Below are positions 23,665-34,535 of a stretch of DNA of 64,000 bases, in pieces. The stretch comes from Eutreptiella sp. 'Long Island Sound 2002' (lineage: Eukaryota; Euglenozoa; Euglenophyceae; Eutreptiales; Eutreptiaceae): positions 140,775,596 to 140,839,595 of the forward strand of contig OZ038381.1 in the NCBI GenBank assembly GCA_964036045.1, in the 5' to 3' direction. The stretch's first letter is position 1. Every line of letters begins with the position of its first letter. Under the pieces are notes generated by a model. It was not told where the DNA came from, did no database searches, and saw only the letters and a program-made list of their open reading frames with translations. The position numbers and the translations under genes were made by a program.

Positions 23665-26600
23665 ATGTTGCGTGCGCTGCGCCCTGTTGCCAGATGTAAA
23701 TAAAAAGATATGTAAAACACGACGAAGAAGCTTTCTAAATAGCCGAAAATAAAGCTAATTAGCATAAATAACGGCTGGGCAAAAAAGCACGCTGCGAAAC
23801 GCATTAAAACGCGACGGAACGTTTTTCGGCCTTAAACCGGTGAATAGTTAACGCCGTAAGCACCGTAGCGAACGTACTAGTAAAACGCCGTGCCTCTAGC
23901 CCTCTAACACGCCGTATACGTAAAGAAAAATGCTTCACGAGCAGCGCGTAAAAATCGAAAAATATTGTTCTAAGACACTACGCCCCTGAACTCGCGCCCT
24001 CTCGCTTTGTTTTCTTCTCCATGTACCTCCCCTTCCCGTCTCTGCCCCACCCTCGCCGTTTGTGCCCTCCGTCTCGCTGCGGGCTAGCCAAGTCGAGTCC
24101 AACTCAAGAAAAGTCGACGCCATCAACTCAAGAGACGACGAACAAGACAACTCCATCAAAGACAACGCCGCCGGGATCAGCAACAAAGCGGCGAACGGCC
24201 AGACCAGATTCTTCAACGTCGTGAACCACCGACACAGAGACGGGCGCGGGGTAACACAGGGTAATAATCAATCTTTTTTGTGCGTGCGGGCAGGGAGGGA
24301 GAGGGCACCACAGGACACAGACACCACCACCGGGCACAAAACAGCACAGAGAACCAACAGCACAACACAGCACAGCACGGCGCCGCACAACAGGCCACAG
24401 GAGGGCAAAGCAAGCACAAACAGCACCGCAAAACGACAACAGAGCACGACAGCACAGCACCACGTGACAGCACAGCACCACAGAACACGACAAAGCGAAG
24501 CAGGGCACCACATCAAACCGCACCAACCACAGGGAAGCAGACCGCGCGGCCAGACAGGGACACCGACACCGAAACACGCTACCAGCAGACAACCACGGGC
24601 CACCAGACCCAGCACCGCACCACAGAACACAAAAGGAAACAGCACAACACACAGCAGCGCACCACAGCACCACACGGCAGCAACAGCACGCACCACAGGA
24701 ACAGCACAACGCAAGCGCACCAGCACAGCGAAGCACAGCACCGCACAGAGCAGAGAGGACAGGGAACGCACAGTACAACACCCCGGGACACACACAGCAC
24801 AAAGCACAGCGGCGAACAACAGCACGCACCAGCACGCCACGACAAAATACACACAGCACAGAGCAGACAGCATGGGCGAACACCGCAAAACACAGCGCCG
24901 CAAAGCACAGGGCCCCAGGGCGACAGGCAGCGCCACAGGGCACGGCACAACAAGCAGCGGCACCAAACGAGCGCAACAAAACAACACAGCACACAACAGC
25001 ACAACACCGGTCGGCACGACACGCAGCAGCGCAGCGCAGCAGCACACCCAGGGACACACAGCACAGCACAGCACACGGCAACGCAGACCAAAACCAGACA
25101 GCAAACCACACCGCGAACAACCCAACCGGACGGCACGACTAGAAAGCCGGCACAACAGGCAGGAGCAACCAACAGCGCAGCACAACACACAAACACACCC
25201 CTCAAAAAAACACGGCACAGCACGCAGCAGCCCGCAACACAGCAAGGCGAGGCACCACAGCACGACAAGCAGCGCGGAACACGGCAACAAGGCACCGCAA
25301 AACACCCGACGGAAGGGCAGCGCATCGCGGCAACAGCAGACAGCACAAGGCACCAGGCACGCACCGGGGGGGTGCGGGGGCAGCAGACCACCGACGAGGG
25401 CCAAGCAAGCAGGCAGGAGCAAAGCAGCGGAGAAAACAAAAAAAACGGAGCAACGAGCGGCAGGGAAGAAAACCGCGAGACACAGAAGGGGGCAGGGGGG
25501 GCAGCAACCACCAGGAAGCAGCCAACGGCCAGGCGGGAAACACAAAAACAGTGGGAGCACACGGAGAGCCAGGCAGCGGTAGACCAACAAAACAAACAAG
25601 AGGAGGAGGGGGGGGCCAGAGACGGTGAGAACCGCCGACGAGCGCCAAGCAAGCAGGGAGGTACAAAGCAGGAAGGGAAAAAAAAGGGGGCACCAAGCGG
25701 CAGCTACGAAAATCACGAGAAACAAAAGGAGGTGGGGGCAGCAAACACAAGGGAGCAGCCAACGGCCAGGCGGGAAGCACAAAAGCGGTGAGGACACACG
25801 GAGAGCCGAGCAGCGGCAGACCAACAAAACAAACAAGGGGAGGGGCGGGGGGGGGGCAGATGGCGAGAACCGCCGTCGAGCGCCAAGCCAGCAGGCGGGA
25901 GCAAAGCAGGAGGGGAAAAAAAAACCGGGCACCGAGCGGCAGCAACGAAAACCGCGTGACACAAAAGGGGAAGGGGGGGAGCAACCACCAGGGAGCAGCC
26001 AGCGGCCAGGCAGGAAACACAAAAGCAGCGAGAGCGCACGCAGAGCCGAGAGGCGGGAGACCAACAAAACAAACAACACACAGCGCCAAGGCCCAGGGCA
26101 GCCGGGGCCGGAAACCAGAGGGACCCAGAGACAACGGGGGCGCACAACGACAGAGGAAAAGAAAAAGGAAAAAAAAAACACAAGACGGGGGGGGTAGGAA
26201 AGAAAGACAAAGCGCCAAGGCCCAAGGCACCCGGGGCCGGAAACCAGAGAAAGCAAGAGACAGCGGAGGCGCACAGAGGGAGCAACGCAAAAAAAAGGGG
26301 GGGGGGCAAACAAGGGAACAGGAAAGGGGCAACTCCACCCCGGAGGGGGCCGAGCAAAGCAGAAAGACAAAGCGGCCAAAGGAAAAGGTGAGGCGCACCA
26401 AAACGCGCCCGGGAGGCCGGCCCGCCCAACCCGTCCAGGAAGGACGAGCACGAGCACACACGCATGGGACCCGGGCGTGGTGTCCTCCAACCCGCAAGGG
26501 GGGTTGTCGTCGTCCACACCAAACAGCCCTGGTGCCCCGGCCGAGTCCCCCTCGGAACGGATGGTACGGGAAACCGGACGAGTCAGTGACCGGGCCCACA

Positions 26601-27116
26601 CAGGCCAACCACGGCAGCGCACGCAGCCCAAGACCGACGCCGCAGAAACCTGCCAGGGACAACCCAATCGCGGAGCCCCGAGCAGGGACGACGCGGAGCG
26701 AGCCCAGCGCCCCTGCCTCGGCGGGGGCCAGCGGCAGGCACAATGAGCCCGGTTCTCGGCCGGCCTCTGTGTGCCCCGCGCAGCCACCCAGTAAAGCCAG
26801 GGGCGCAAGCCCTGGGGTGGGGAAAGGCACCACGGCGTCAGGAAAGCCAACCGGAGCACCGAGAGCGACCGGACCGGACGAGGCGCGGCGCACCACGCGG
26901 GGCCACAAGGCACGCCAGAGAGGCACGCCGCCGGCCACGACCAAGGCACACGGACAGGTGCCTAGAAACAACGGCCACCGGGTGCCGCAAATGCGCGCCC
27001 GGCAGCGTACCCAGCCCCTGCCGGCTACAAAACAGGCGCAGTCCGGATGGACGAGTGCGCGCCCGGAGGGTACCCAGCCCCTGCCGGCTACGAACAGCCG
27101 CCGTCCGTAAGGACAA
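23665..27116 (-). repeat. GT/AC-skewed repeat family, copy 3 (inverted)
   Basis: On the minus strand it has the same layout as the other copies. The conserved tail lies at 24060-23665, the skewed body at about 27000-24270, and a head block at 26860-26995 equals 17238-17390 reversed. Within the body are three units of about 240 bp (starts near 25389, 25628, 25869), two of 129 bp (26083, 26212) and two of about 63 bp (near 26995 and 27058). Seen on the plus strand it is AC-rich with almost no T, so all frames are open. The 2.7-kb minus-strand ORF at 24268-26949 is an artefact. Confidence 0.7.
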
Positions 27117-27121
27117 GTGAG
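27117..27121 (+). repeat. Target site duplication, left (GTGAG)
   Basis: The five bases before the left LTR equal the five bases after the right LTR (29494-29498), as made by LTR-retrotransposon integration. Confidence 0.85.
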
Positions 27122-27725
27122 TGTAATGAGATGGCGCAAAGACGGAGAGTTGTGTAGTATTGTGTACAGAGGTTGCAGGTGAGAGCTTCAGTTTTGCGTT
27201 TGGGTTTTTTTTCTGATTAAAATGCTTTTCACTCAGCGCCATATGAGTAGAAGTTGCGACAGACATCAGTCGCGATAGTACAGTGCTCGGTGTTTGGAAT
27301 TGAACAGAAGAGTTTCAAGTCAAGAACTGAGTGTCTATTTTGAGCAGTGTTGCATTGCTTATTATTAAATCTATGTTGATGCCACATTAAAATATCCTTC
27401 ATGTTTCCGTGTTCAGAACTGATAGCTTATTGCTAATGAACGAGTACACTGAGTTCTGAACACGATTACGATCAACATCAACGAGTCTATTGTGGTTTTG
27501 CTTCTGTTGTCGCTGTATGTGAGTTCCAAGGACTGAGTTTGAAGGAGTGTGACGGATTTTCTGGATCTGTTGGATTTTCAAAATTGTGCAAGGTTTGCAT
27601 CGGTGAACAAACAAGAGAGCAGCATCAAAGAGTCGTAGTCCAAAGAACCGAAAACAGTAGAGTCAAACTCTGTGGTCAGCGGGGAAAAATAACACTCGGG
27701 GACTCAAAGGTCCGAGTTTATTACA
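27122..27725 (+). repeat. Left LTR, 604 bp
   Basis: Direct repeat of 28890-29493 with TG...CA ends. Contains a small foldback GCGAC...GTCGC near 27255-27275. Confidence 0.9.
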
Positions 27726-27835
27726 AGCTATCAAGTTCGAGTCCGTTTTGCGCCACGGAGTGAGTTTCTCTGTCAGGGTACGGCCAGTAGGTAAGATCAG
27801 TAGATACGCCAAGTACAGTTGACGCCAGCGCCAGG

Positions 27836-28507
27836 ATGGAGACACGTCATGCTACAAAGCGCCAGCAGAAGGCCAAGAAGAAAAAGCGCGCGAAGCGTCG
27901 GGAGAGGCGCCATGAGAACGCGATGGAGCAACAGGGTGAAGACCGCAGCGAGGCGCAGCTACGCTTGAATGAGCAGAAAGCGCGGTGGCGGCAAGTAAAA
28001 GCTCAAGTTGCTGCTGTTGTCAATGACAATCTGCGTCAAGCCCAGGTGAATGCGCGCTGGAATGCAAACAAGCTGTCGCGGTTGTGTCACGAACAGGAGA
28101 AGCAGCGCGCACAAGAAGTGGCGTTCGAGACGGCGCTTGCAAAACCGCAGGCTTCTGCGGCAGCGCCTGCACAAGAGCTTCAGTGCGCAGCAGCGAATGC
28201 ACAGGACCAGACCAGCATAGTGCAGCCTTTGGAGCACTGTGTCGAGTTGCTGGTTTCAGGGTCATCGCGGCAAGCACAAGGACAGTGCCATGTGGTCTAC
28301 GTGCAAACAGACCCTGATTGGCAGTCTATGTATGACAGGCTGGAGGTGCGCGAACAAGAGGCACGTACACGCCTGTATGAACTGCACTGCTTTCAGTACT
28401 ACGAGCTGTGGTGTCAAAGGCCAACTCTGAGCGCACATGATCGTCGACAAGTGCGCGGAGTCAAAGCAGGACGCCAGAATCGCCGCGGGCATTTTGCAAT
28501 TGGGTAA
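27836..28507 (+). CDS. Sole ORF of the small LTR element, 223 aa, function unknown
   Basis: Open from ATG 27836 to TAA 28505-28507, inside the LTR pair. The N-terminus is extremely basic (KRQQKAKKKKRAKRRERR), followed by a long Gln/Arg/Glu-rich helix likely to form a coiled coil (residues about 35-100), an Ala/Gln linker, and a C-terminal part with WQSMYDRLEVREQEARTRLYEL and a Cys/Tyr/Trp-bearing segment, ending in a basic tail. No protease, RT, integrase or zinc knuckle is visible. A nucleic-acid-binding Gag-like role is an inference from position and charge. It has no internal stop even though the LTRs differ by about 3 percent. Confidence 0.7.
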   Translation: METRHATKRQQKAKKKKRAKRRERRHENAMEQQGEDRSEAQLRLNEQKARWRQVKAQVAAVVNDNLRQAQVNARWNANKLSRLCHEQEKQRAQEVAFETALAKPQASAAAPAQELQCAAANAQDQTSIVQPLEHCVELLVSGSSRQAQGQCHVVYVQTDPDWQSMYDRLEVREQEARTRLYELHCFQYYELWCQRPTLSAHDRRQVRGVKAGRQNRRGHFAIG

Positions 28508-28889
28508 CAGCTATTTATTGCATGTCGATCAGAATCTGATTCGATGAGAAAATTGAGTTGGATGTTGGCGCTGTACACAGCGCCCTGGTCTAGCTGAAGT
28601 GCTTTTTTGAAAGGCACTAAGGTATGCTGTTAGCTTCATTTTTTATCACTGTGTACAGTACTGCAAGATTTGATTATTGAATTTTTGAGTCTCTACTTAT
28701 ACCTGTTGGTGGCTGCTTGAGGCGCTGGCCAGGGTGTGGGCCGATGATGGCGGCTGCGTTGGCGCTGCCTGCTGTAGTTTTGACTTCATTTTGGTTTGTT
28801 TGTTGTTCATCATTGAGCCATCACATAGTATGTTATCGGCTTTGTCGCCGTGCTATTCGTGGAGAGCACGTCGAAGCCTACGAAGGGAG
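28508..28889 (+). other. 3' interior of the small LTR element
   Basis: Noncoding stretch between the ORF stop and the right LTR, ending in the purine run GAAGGGAG. No further ORF is supported. Confidence 0.6.
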
Positions 28890-29493
28890 TGTAATGAGAT
28901 GGCGCAACGATGGCCAGTTGTGTAGTATTGTGTACAGAGATTGCAGGTGAGTGCTTCAGTTTTGCGTTTGTGTTTATTATCTGATTAAAATGCTTTTCAC
29001 TCAGCGCCATATGAGTAGAAGTCGCGACAGACATCAGTCGCGATAGTACAGTGCTCCGTGTTTGGAATTGAACAGAAGAGTTTCAAGTCAAGAACTGAGT
29101 GTCTATTTTGAGCAGTGTTGCATTGCTTAGTATTAAATCTATGTTGATGCCACATTAAAATGTCTTTCATGTTTCCGTGTTCAGAACTGATAGCTTATTG
29201 CTAATGAACGAGTACACTGAGTTCTGAACACGATTACAATCAACATCAACGAGTCTATTGTGGTTTTGCTTCTGTTGTCGCTGTATGTGAGTTCCAAGGA
29301 CTGAGTTTGAAGGAGTGTGACGGATTTTCTGGATCTGTTGGATTTTCAAAATTGTGCAAGGTTTGCATCGGCGAACAAACAAGAGAGCAGCATCAAAGAG
29401 TCGTACTCCAAAGAACCGAAAACAGTAGAGTCAAACTCTGTGGTCAGCGGGGAAAAATAACACTCGGGGACTCAAAGGTCCGAGTTTATTACA
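28890..29493 (+). repeat. Right LTR, 604 bp
   Basis: Direct repeat of 27122-27725, same length. Followed by the target duplication GTGAG at 29494-29498. Confidence 0.9.
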
Positions 29494-29540
29494 GTGAGCG
29501 CCCCGCAGCGACGCGCGGCACACGCAACACCGCAAACGCA

Positions 29541-30592
29541 ACCTACAGCAGAACACACCGAGCGAGCACACCGGTGAACAGAAGCCAAGTGGCCCAGGAC
29601 ACCGGAAACCCAACACAGCACACCGAGCGAGCACACCGGTAAACAAGAGCCAAGGGGCCCAGGACACCGTACACGCAACACAACACACCGAGCGGGCACA
29701 CCGGTGAACAGGAGGCAAGTGGCCCAGGACACCGCACGCGCAACACAACACACCGAGTGGGCCCACCGGTGAACAGGAGCCAAGTGGCCCAGGACACCGC
29801 ACGCGCAGCACAACGCACCGAGCGGGCACACCGGTGAACAGGAGCCAAGTGGCCCAGGACACCGTACGCGCAACACAACGCACCGAGTGGGCACACCGAT
29901 GAACAGGAGCCAAGTGGCCCAGGACACCGCACACGCAACACAACGCACTGAGCGGGCACACCGGTGAACAGGAGCCAAGTGGCCAAGGACACCATAGACG
30001 CAACAAAACACACCGAGCGGCCACAGCGTTGAACGGGAGCCAATTGGCCCCGGACACCGCACGAGCAGAGCAACGCACCGAGGGGGCCCATCGGTGAACA
30101 GGGGCCAAGTGGCCCAGGACACCGCAGACGCAACACAACAAACCAAGCGTGCACACCGGTGACCAGGAGCCAAGTGGCCCAGGACACCGCACATGCAAAG
30201 CAACACACCGAGCGGGCACACCGGTGAACAGGAGCCAAATGGCCTAGGACACCGCACACGCAACACAACACACCCAGCAGGCACACCGGTAAACAGGAGC
30301 CAAGTGGCCCAGGACACCGCACCAGCAAAGCAACGCACCGAGCGGGCGCACCGGTGAACAGGAGCCAAGTGGCCCAGGACACCGCAGACGCAACACAACA
30401 AACCACGCGGGCACGCCGGTGAACGGAAGCAAAGTGGCTCAGGACACCACACACGCAACACAACACAGCGAGCGGGCACACCGGGGAACAGTAGCCAAGT
30501 GGCCCAGGACACGGCACACGCAACACACCACACCGAGCGGGCACACCCGTGAACAGGACCCAAGTGGCCCAGGACACCGCACACACGTTCAC
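29541..30592 (+). repeat. 65-bp minisatellite, about 16 units
   Basis: Tandem array with period 65 (unit starts at 29556, 29621, 29686, 29751 and so on), consensus around CACCGAGCGGGCACACCGG...GGCCCAGGACACCG. Because 65 is not a multiple of three, each minus-strand frame shows a 65-residue protein repeat spread over three DNA units. Those ORFs (up to 487 codons) come from the array, not from a gene. It continues the AC-rich tract that the small LTR element interrupted. Confidence 0.9.
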
Positions 30593-31132
30593 ACGTAGGG
30601 CGGCCGAGGGACGGGAAAGAACCAACACCCCATGGGTTGGACGCACTGGGGCGACCCAGCCGACCCGGCGGGCCAGCAGCAGGGGCGGTACCTCTGGGAC
30701 CATGGCAAACGTCACCCGGAGCCATGGAAGCAACCGCTGACTGGCGAGCCAGTACACAGTCCAGGAGGGGGTCGCCTGGTAAGCAGAGAGGCCCCGCAAC
30801 TCAAGCCACAAGGGTGAGACGGTCGTGCCGTAGACTGACGGGAGCAATACCCCTTGTGGTAAGAGATACTCCACACGGCTGGGCAGCCCCAGGAGCTGCC
30901 GCCCAAGGGAGGGGGCATGTGGCCCTACCCATGGACACATGTGGGGACACCCTCCCACCCGGGACACATGAACCGGGTGGCCGCGACAATGCCCTCCCAA
31001 GCACATGCGGGAGCGGCTTAAGAGACGCCTGACATAGGGCAGTGGGAGGGACAGGACGTCCCCTTGGTAAGACCTTCTTCCTGCATTGTCAAAGGAGGCA
31101 TCCCGGGCTCTCAGAGATAGCTATTTACCTAC
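30593..31132 (+). other. No gene recognised
   Basis: GC-rich sequence between the minisatellite and the duplicated segment. Contains CCCCTTGGTAAGACC (31060-31075), shared with about 20505-20520. No coding evidence. Confidence 0.4.
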
Positions 31133-31323
31133 CTCATATCCCATGGGGTTGGAGTCATTTGACTTGAGTTCCTTGGGTTGTATCTCTATCTCCATTGACC
31201 CCAAAGTCTTTGTCTACCATGCAAAACCACAGCATGCAAACAATGCACACCATGCAAGAACCGTGACACGCAGGGTGCACTTATATGTAAGCTGAATATG
31301 TGCACGGCAAGTAGACTTATTGC
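31133..31323 (+). repeat. Duplicated host-like segment, copy B, left part
   Basis: Matches 22887 to about 23075. An open reading ends at a candidate donor GTAAGC (31287). The last eight bases CTTATTGC (31316-31323) are the left target duplication of the hAT element. Confidence 0.8.
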
Positions 31324-31655
31324 TAAGGTTCGGAATTGGTTTCAAAAAAAATAATCAGTTTTTTCCGATCGTTGTGCAAAAAATAACCGATTGTTCCGAT
31401 TATTGCCCCTTCAAATCACCAGCTTTTTCTGATTGTTGCCATCAAAATAATCGATTTTGAAACAATTATGCCCCTTTTTTTTTTTTTGCCTTCTTGTCCA
31501 CACCCAGAGGTACCTGTCTGCCTGGTCGCATGGGTTATTTCCCACAGTGTGTTTTTTTCATTTTTGGATCTTTCATTTTCCAAAAAAAAAATTTTTGCAC
31601 ATAAAAAATTCACCAGGATTTTCTGTGATGATGTCATCTTTGCTTATCATCATGC

Positions 31656-31730
31656 CATCACTGATGACGTCACCACGATGACGTCATCACGGTATCACTG
31701 ATGACGTCACCACGATGACGTCATCACGGT
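31656..31730 (+). promoter_or_regulatory. Two 37-bp repeats carrying four TGACGTCA palindromes
   Basis: Perfect TGACGTCA sites at 31665, 31679, 31702 and 31716 (starts), in two 37-bp tandem units, about 60-130 bp upstream of the transposase ORF ATG at 31788. TGACGTCA is the classic bZIP (CRE/TGA-factor) site. The placement suggests an enhancer of the transposase gene. Confidence 0.65.
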
Positions 31731-31787
31731 ACCATAATTCCAGACACTTCACATCTCATCAGCCGTCAGGGCCAGGCCATCAGAGCC

Positions 31788-34491
31788 ATGCTGGCTTCCA
31801 CACTTGGTGGCTTGCCAAACTCACCTGTTGGTGGCAGGCCACCGGGAGAGGCATGGTCCGACTTTCTAGACACCCAGTCAGGCTGCACTACTTGTTGTAC
31901 TACTTATTTTTGTCTCCTTGCAGGCAAAATCCTGGGAAACCGTGGTGTGAAACCAAAGCCAAAGGCACCTGCAACCAGACTGCCAGCCAAGGGAAAACCG
32001 GGGCGACCTCGCCGCACTCCACAACACATTGCAGACCCTGCGGGCCTGTGTGATACCTACGATGTTGAGGATATTGTTGCAGAACGCATGGCAAAGAACG
32101 ACAAAGGCAACAGTGAAAAACAATGGCTGGTCCAGTGGAAGTGTTTTCCTGCCTCCGCCCAAACATGGGAGCCACTTGAGAATCTCAGTGGCTGTGAGGC
32201 CTTCATCGCACGCTTCAACGAGGAGCGTGAAGCAAATGAACGGGCTAACCTCGAGAAGCGCAAGAGAACAAGAGATGCACAGGAAGAAGAGCGCCAGAAG
32301 AGGCAAAAATCAGAGTCTGGGACTGCCTTACTAGATTCTGCCACGTCAGCACCACTGCAGGCTCAGACAGGTCGGCGACCTTCGGTTGTCTGGACAACTT
32401 TCACAGAAGACGGTGAAGAGCCAGGGTCTGCCAAATGTGTCCTGCAGAGAGGAAATGGAGTCTGCGGTATTCGAATCAAACACTGCAGTGGCACTACGAA
32501 TTTGCGTGAACATCTGATGGCACACCACAAGGAGTGGTTCATTCAGGAGACAAAAAAAAAGTGTGACATGCAGGACAAATTGGTGGCAAATGGCACTGGT
32601 GCTATCGAATTACAAACAACACCAAAGTGGACTGCGCAGAAGATACATCTGTTCAATAGATAACTGAGCTACTGGCTGTGCCGCCGGAAACGTGCACCAC
32701 ACTTGGTCACTGACGAAGACTTCAAGTATTTTTTTGATGAAATTTCATGCAGCAAGTATCAGCCCTGTTCTTAGAAGGAGGTACTGAAGCAAACTTTGGA
32801 GATGGTTGCAGCTTGCAGGGTCAACAATCGCAGGATCATCACACAGTTGAAGGAGCAGAAAGTGAAGCCGAGCATGGCCTCTGACATTTGGAGTGACAGC
32901 GATGTATCACTGATGGGTACCTTTTTATACTACATTGACGAAGACTGGGAGAACCTGCACGCCATGCCAACTGGCTGTACAGGTTTCACTGGTGAACGGC
33001 AAAGGGATGACACCATATTTTCATAGATCAGGGAACCGTGTTGACCGGCTGGTGGACCTACAGAAACGGTTTGACATGCCTCAAAGGAAGCCACCACAAA
33101 CAGGCAACTCTGTTCGATGGCACTACACACATGACTCCATGAATTGGTTCCGGGACCAGAAAGTGATTGTTCAGAACTATGATATCAACTATGGTGCTGA
33201 AGCGCGACATGAAGATGGACCCTATGCTGACAGTCACATGGACTGCAATGATTGGAAGGTGAATGAGCACTCTGTGGCAGTACTTTATCCAGCAGCCACA
33301 GTGGTGAATGACATTGAAGGTACTCAGTGTGGGACAGCATCGCTTGTATTACCCAGTGTGTACATGCTCATCCACAAGGTTCGCAAAGGTGAGATAGTGT
33401 GCCATTGGGACGACTCAGTTGTAAGGTTCGGAATCGGTTTTATGAATTAATTGTATAATCGGATGAATTGGATTAATTGGGTCTCACGTGACAAACAATC
33501 GGTATAACTGATTATTTTGAAAACTGGTATTAAGCAATTAATCGTACAAGTCATGTATGAAAAAGAAATATTTCGTTGATACACCATGAAATGTTTCTTG
33601 TCAAAAACCAGAGTATTTTGCAAAATTGCAGGCAATTTGGGATAGAAGTCAAAGGTTTGGCATGTCTTTCACCTCTATTTTCCTGTTTAGTATCCCGTAG
33701 GTAAAAGTTCACCGCTTTTCGGCAATAATTGCATTTTGTAGAGACAACAATCGAAAATGACCGATTATTTTTATGTCACACAATCGGAATATTTTGTTAT
33801 TTTTATAGAAATAATTGAAAACAATCGGTTATTTTTGCATGAAACCAATTCCGAACCCTACTTAGTTGTTCAACCACAACAAACTGGACCAGAGGTCAGA
33901 GCGGCACGTGCAAACCTGCGAACAGCTTTGGAAGATCGCTTCATTAAGGCTCTGCCAGACCATGTCTTTGAACAATATAGTATTGCCACACTTCTTGATC
34001 CTCGATTGAAGTCCTTCACGTTTCTTTCACGGGGACAGAGGGACACTGCTGTTGAAGCCTTCAGGGCGCAATGGACACAGAAGTGGCAGCCTCAGCATGC
34101 TGAAAGCCCTCAACCAAAACCTGCAGCACAAAAGAAGACAGGACTGTTAGCTCTTCTTCAGGATGAATTCGAAGAGGCAGCAGGTCCACGTGTTCATGTT
34201 CCAGATTTGCAACCTGACGACGAACTGTCAGCATATATGGCACTGCCAGTAGAAAACATGCAGACTAATGTCATAGAATGGTGGCTTCGACACCGAACTG
34301 TTTTTCCCAACCTGAGTAGGATGGCGCGACAGTACCTTGCGACGCCTGCCGCTTCTGCTAGAGTAGAACGGCTCTTCAGCGCAGCTGGTTTGACGTTCGG
34401 TGATCTCGCGCACGCTATGAAAGAGGAAACGCTCGGCTGCAGGTTGCTCGCCGCATACAACTACACACACGCTTTGTATTGTTATCCTTAA
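31788..34491 (+). pseudogene. hAT transposase with AT-hook, chromodomain and BED finger (broken)
   Basis: Order: AT-hook-like GKPGRPRR, a chromodomain (32058 to about 32220: YDVEDIVAERM...WLVQWKCFP...TWEPLENL), a Lys/Arg/Glu helix, and a BED-type finger (C at 32436, then SGTTNLREHLMAHH to 32527). Next come the hAT core (SDIWSDSD, Asp codon 32883-32885; RVDRLVDLQKRF; NDWKVNEHS) and the C-terminal dimerisation region (about 34216-34440: LSRMARQYLATPAASARVERLF). Damage: TAA 32661-32663, a TAG near 32770, a frame change near 32990 and a MITE at 33422. An acceptor-like TCTCCTTGCAG near 31910 hints at an intron near the N-terminus. Final stop TAA 34489-34491. Confidence 0.85.
33422..33860 (+). mobile_element. 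Nested hAT-type MITE, 439 bp
   Basis: Ends TAAGGTTCGGAATCGGTTTT and, reversed, TAGGGTTCGGAATTGGTTTC form a terminal inverted repeat. It is flanked by CTCAGTTG (33414-33421) and CTTAGTTG (33861-33868), an 8-bp duplication with one mismatch. Removing it plus one duplication (447 bp) restores the transposase reading frame. It has no coding capacity and shares AATCGG words with the host element. Confidence 0.9.
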
Positions 34492-34535
34492 GTGTGCGTA
34501 TTTGTTGTTCAGATTCTGATCATTACAATCACCAA

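Larger units (their letters stand above)
27122..29493 (+). mobile_element. Complete small LTR retrotransposon, non-autonomous type
   Basis: Two 604-bp direct repeats (27122-27725 and 28890-29493) both start TGTAATGAGATGG and end TTTATTACA, flank a 1164-bp interior and are bounded by the 5-bp duplication GTGAG. By eye the LTRs differ at roughly 17 positions with no net indel. A short purine run GAAGGGAG (28882-28889) precedes the right LTR and would be the polypurine tract. No canonical TGG primer site follows the left LTR. The interior has one ORF and no protease, RT or integrase, so it must use enzymes supplied by another element. It inserted into the AC-rich array. Confidence 0.92.

Noticed and set aside
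24268-27139. Very long minus-strand ORFs (up to 893 codons, Cys/Val/Leu-rich) and long plus-strand ORFs in other frames
   Set aside because: All six frames are open because one strand almost lacks T; composition, not coding, explains them.
27736-27760. TTCGAGTCC...GCGCCA after the left small LTR, resembling a tRNA T-arm and acceptor end
   Set aside because: It is in sense orientation, so cannot serve as a primer-binding site, and no full tRNA fold surrounds it.
29541-30592. CRISPR-like array
   Set aside because: Contiguous 65-bp units without unique spacers, in eukaryotic DNA; a minisatellite.
29431-31006. Minus-strand ORFs of 262-487 codons with 65-residue repeats
   Set aside because: Produced by the 65-bp minisatellite; every frame gives the same protein text.
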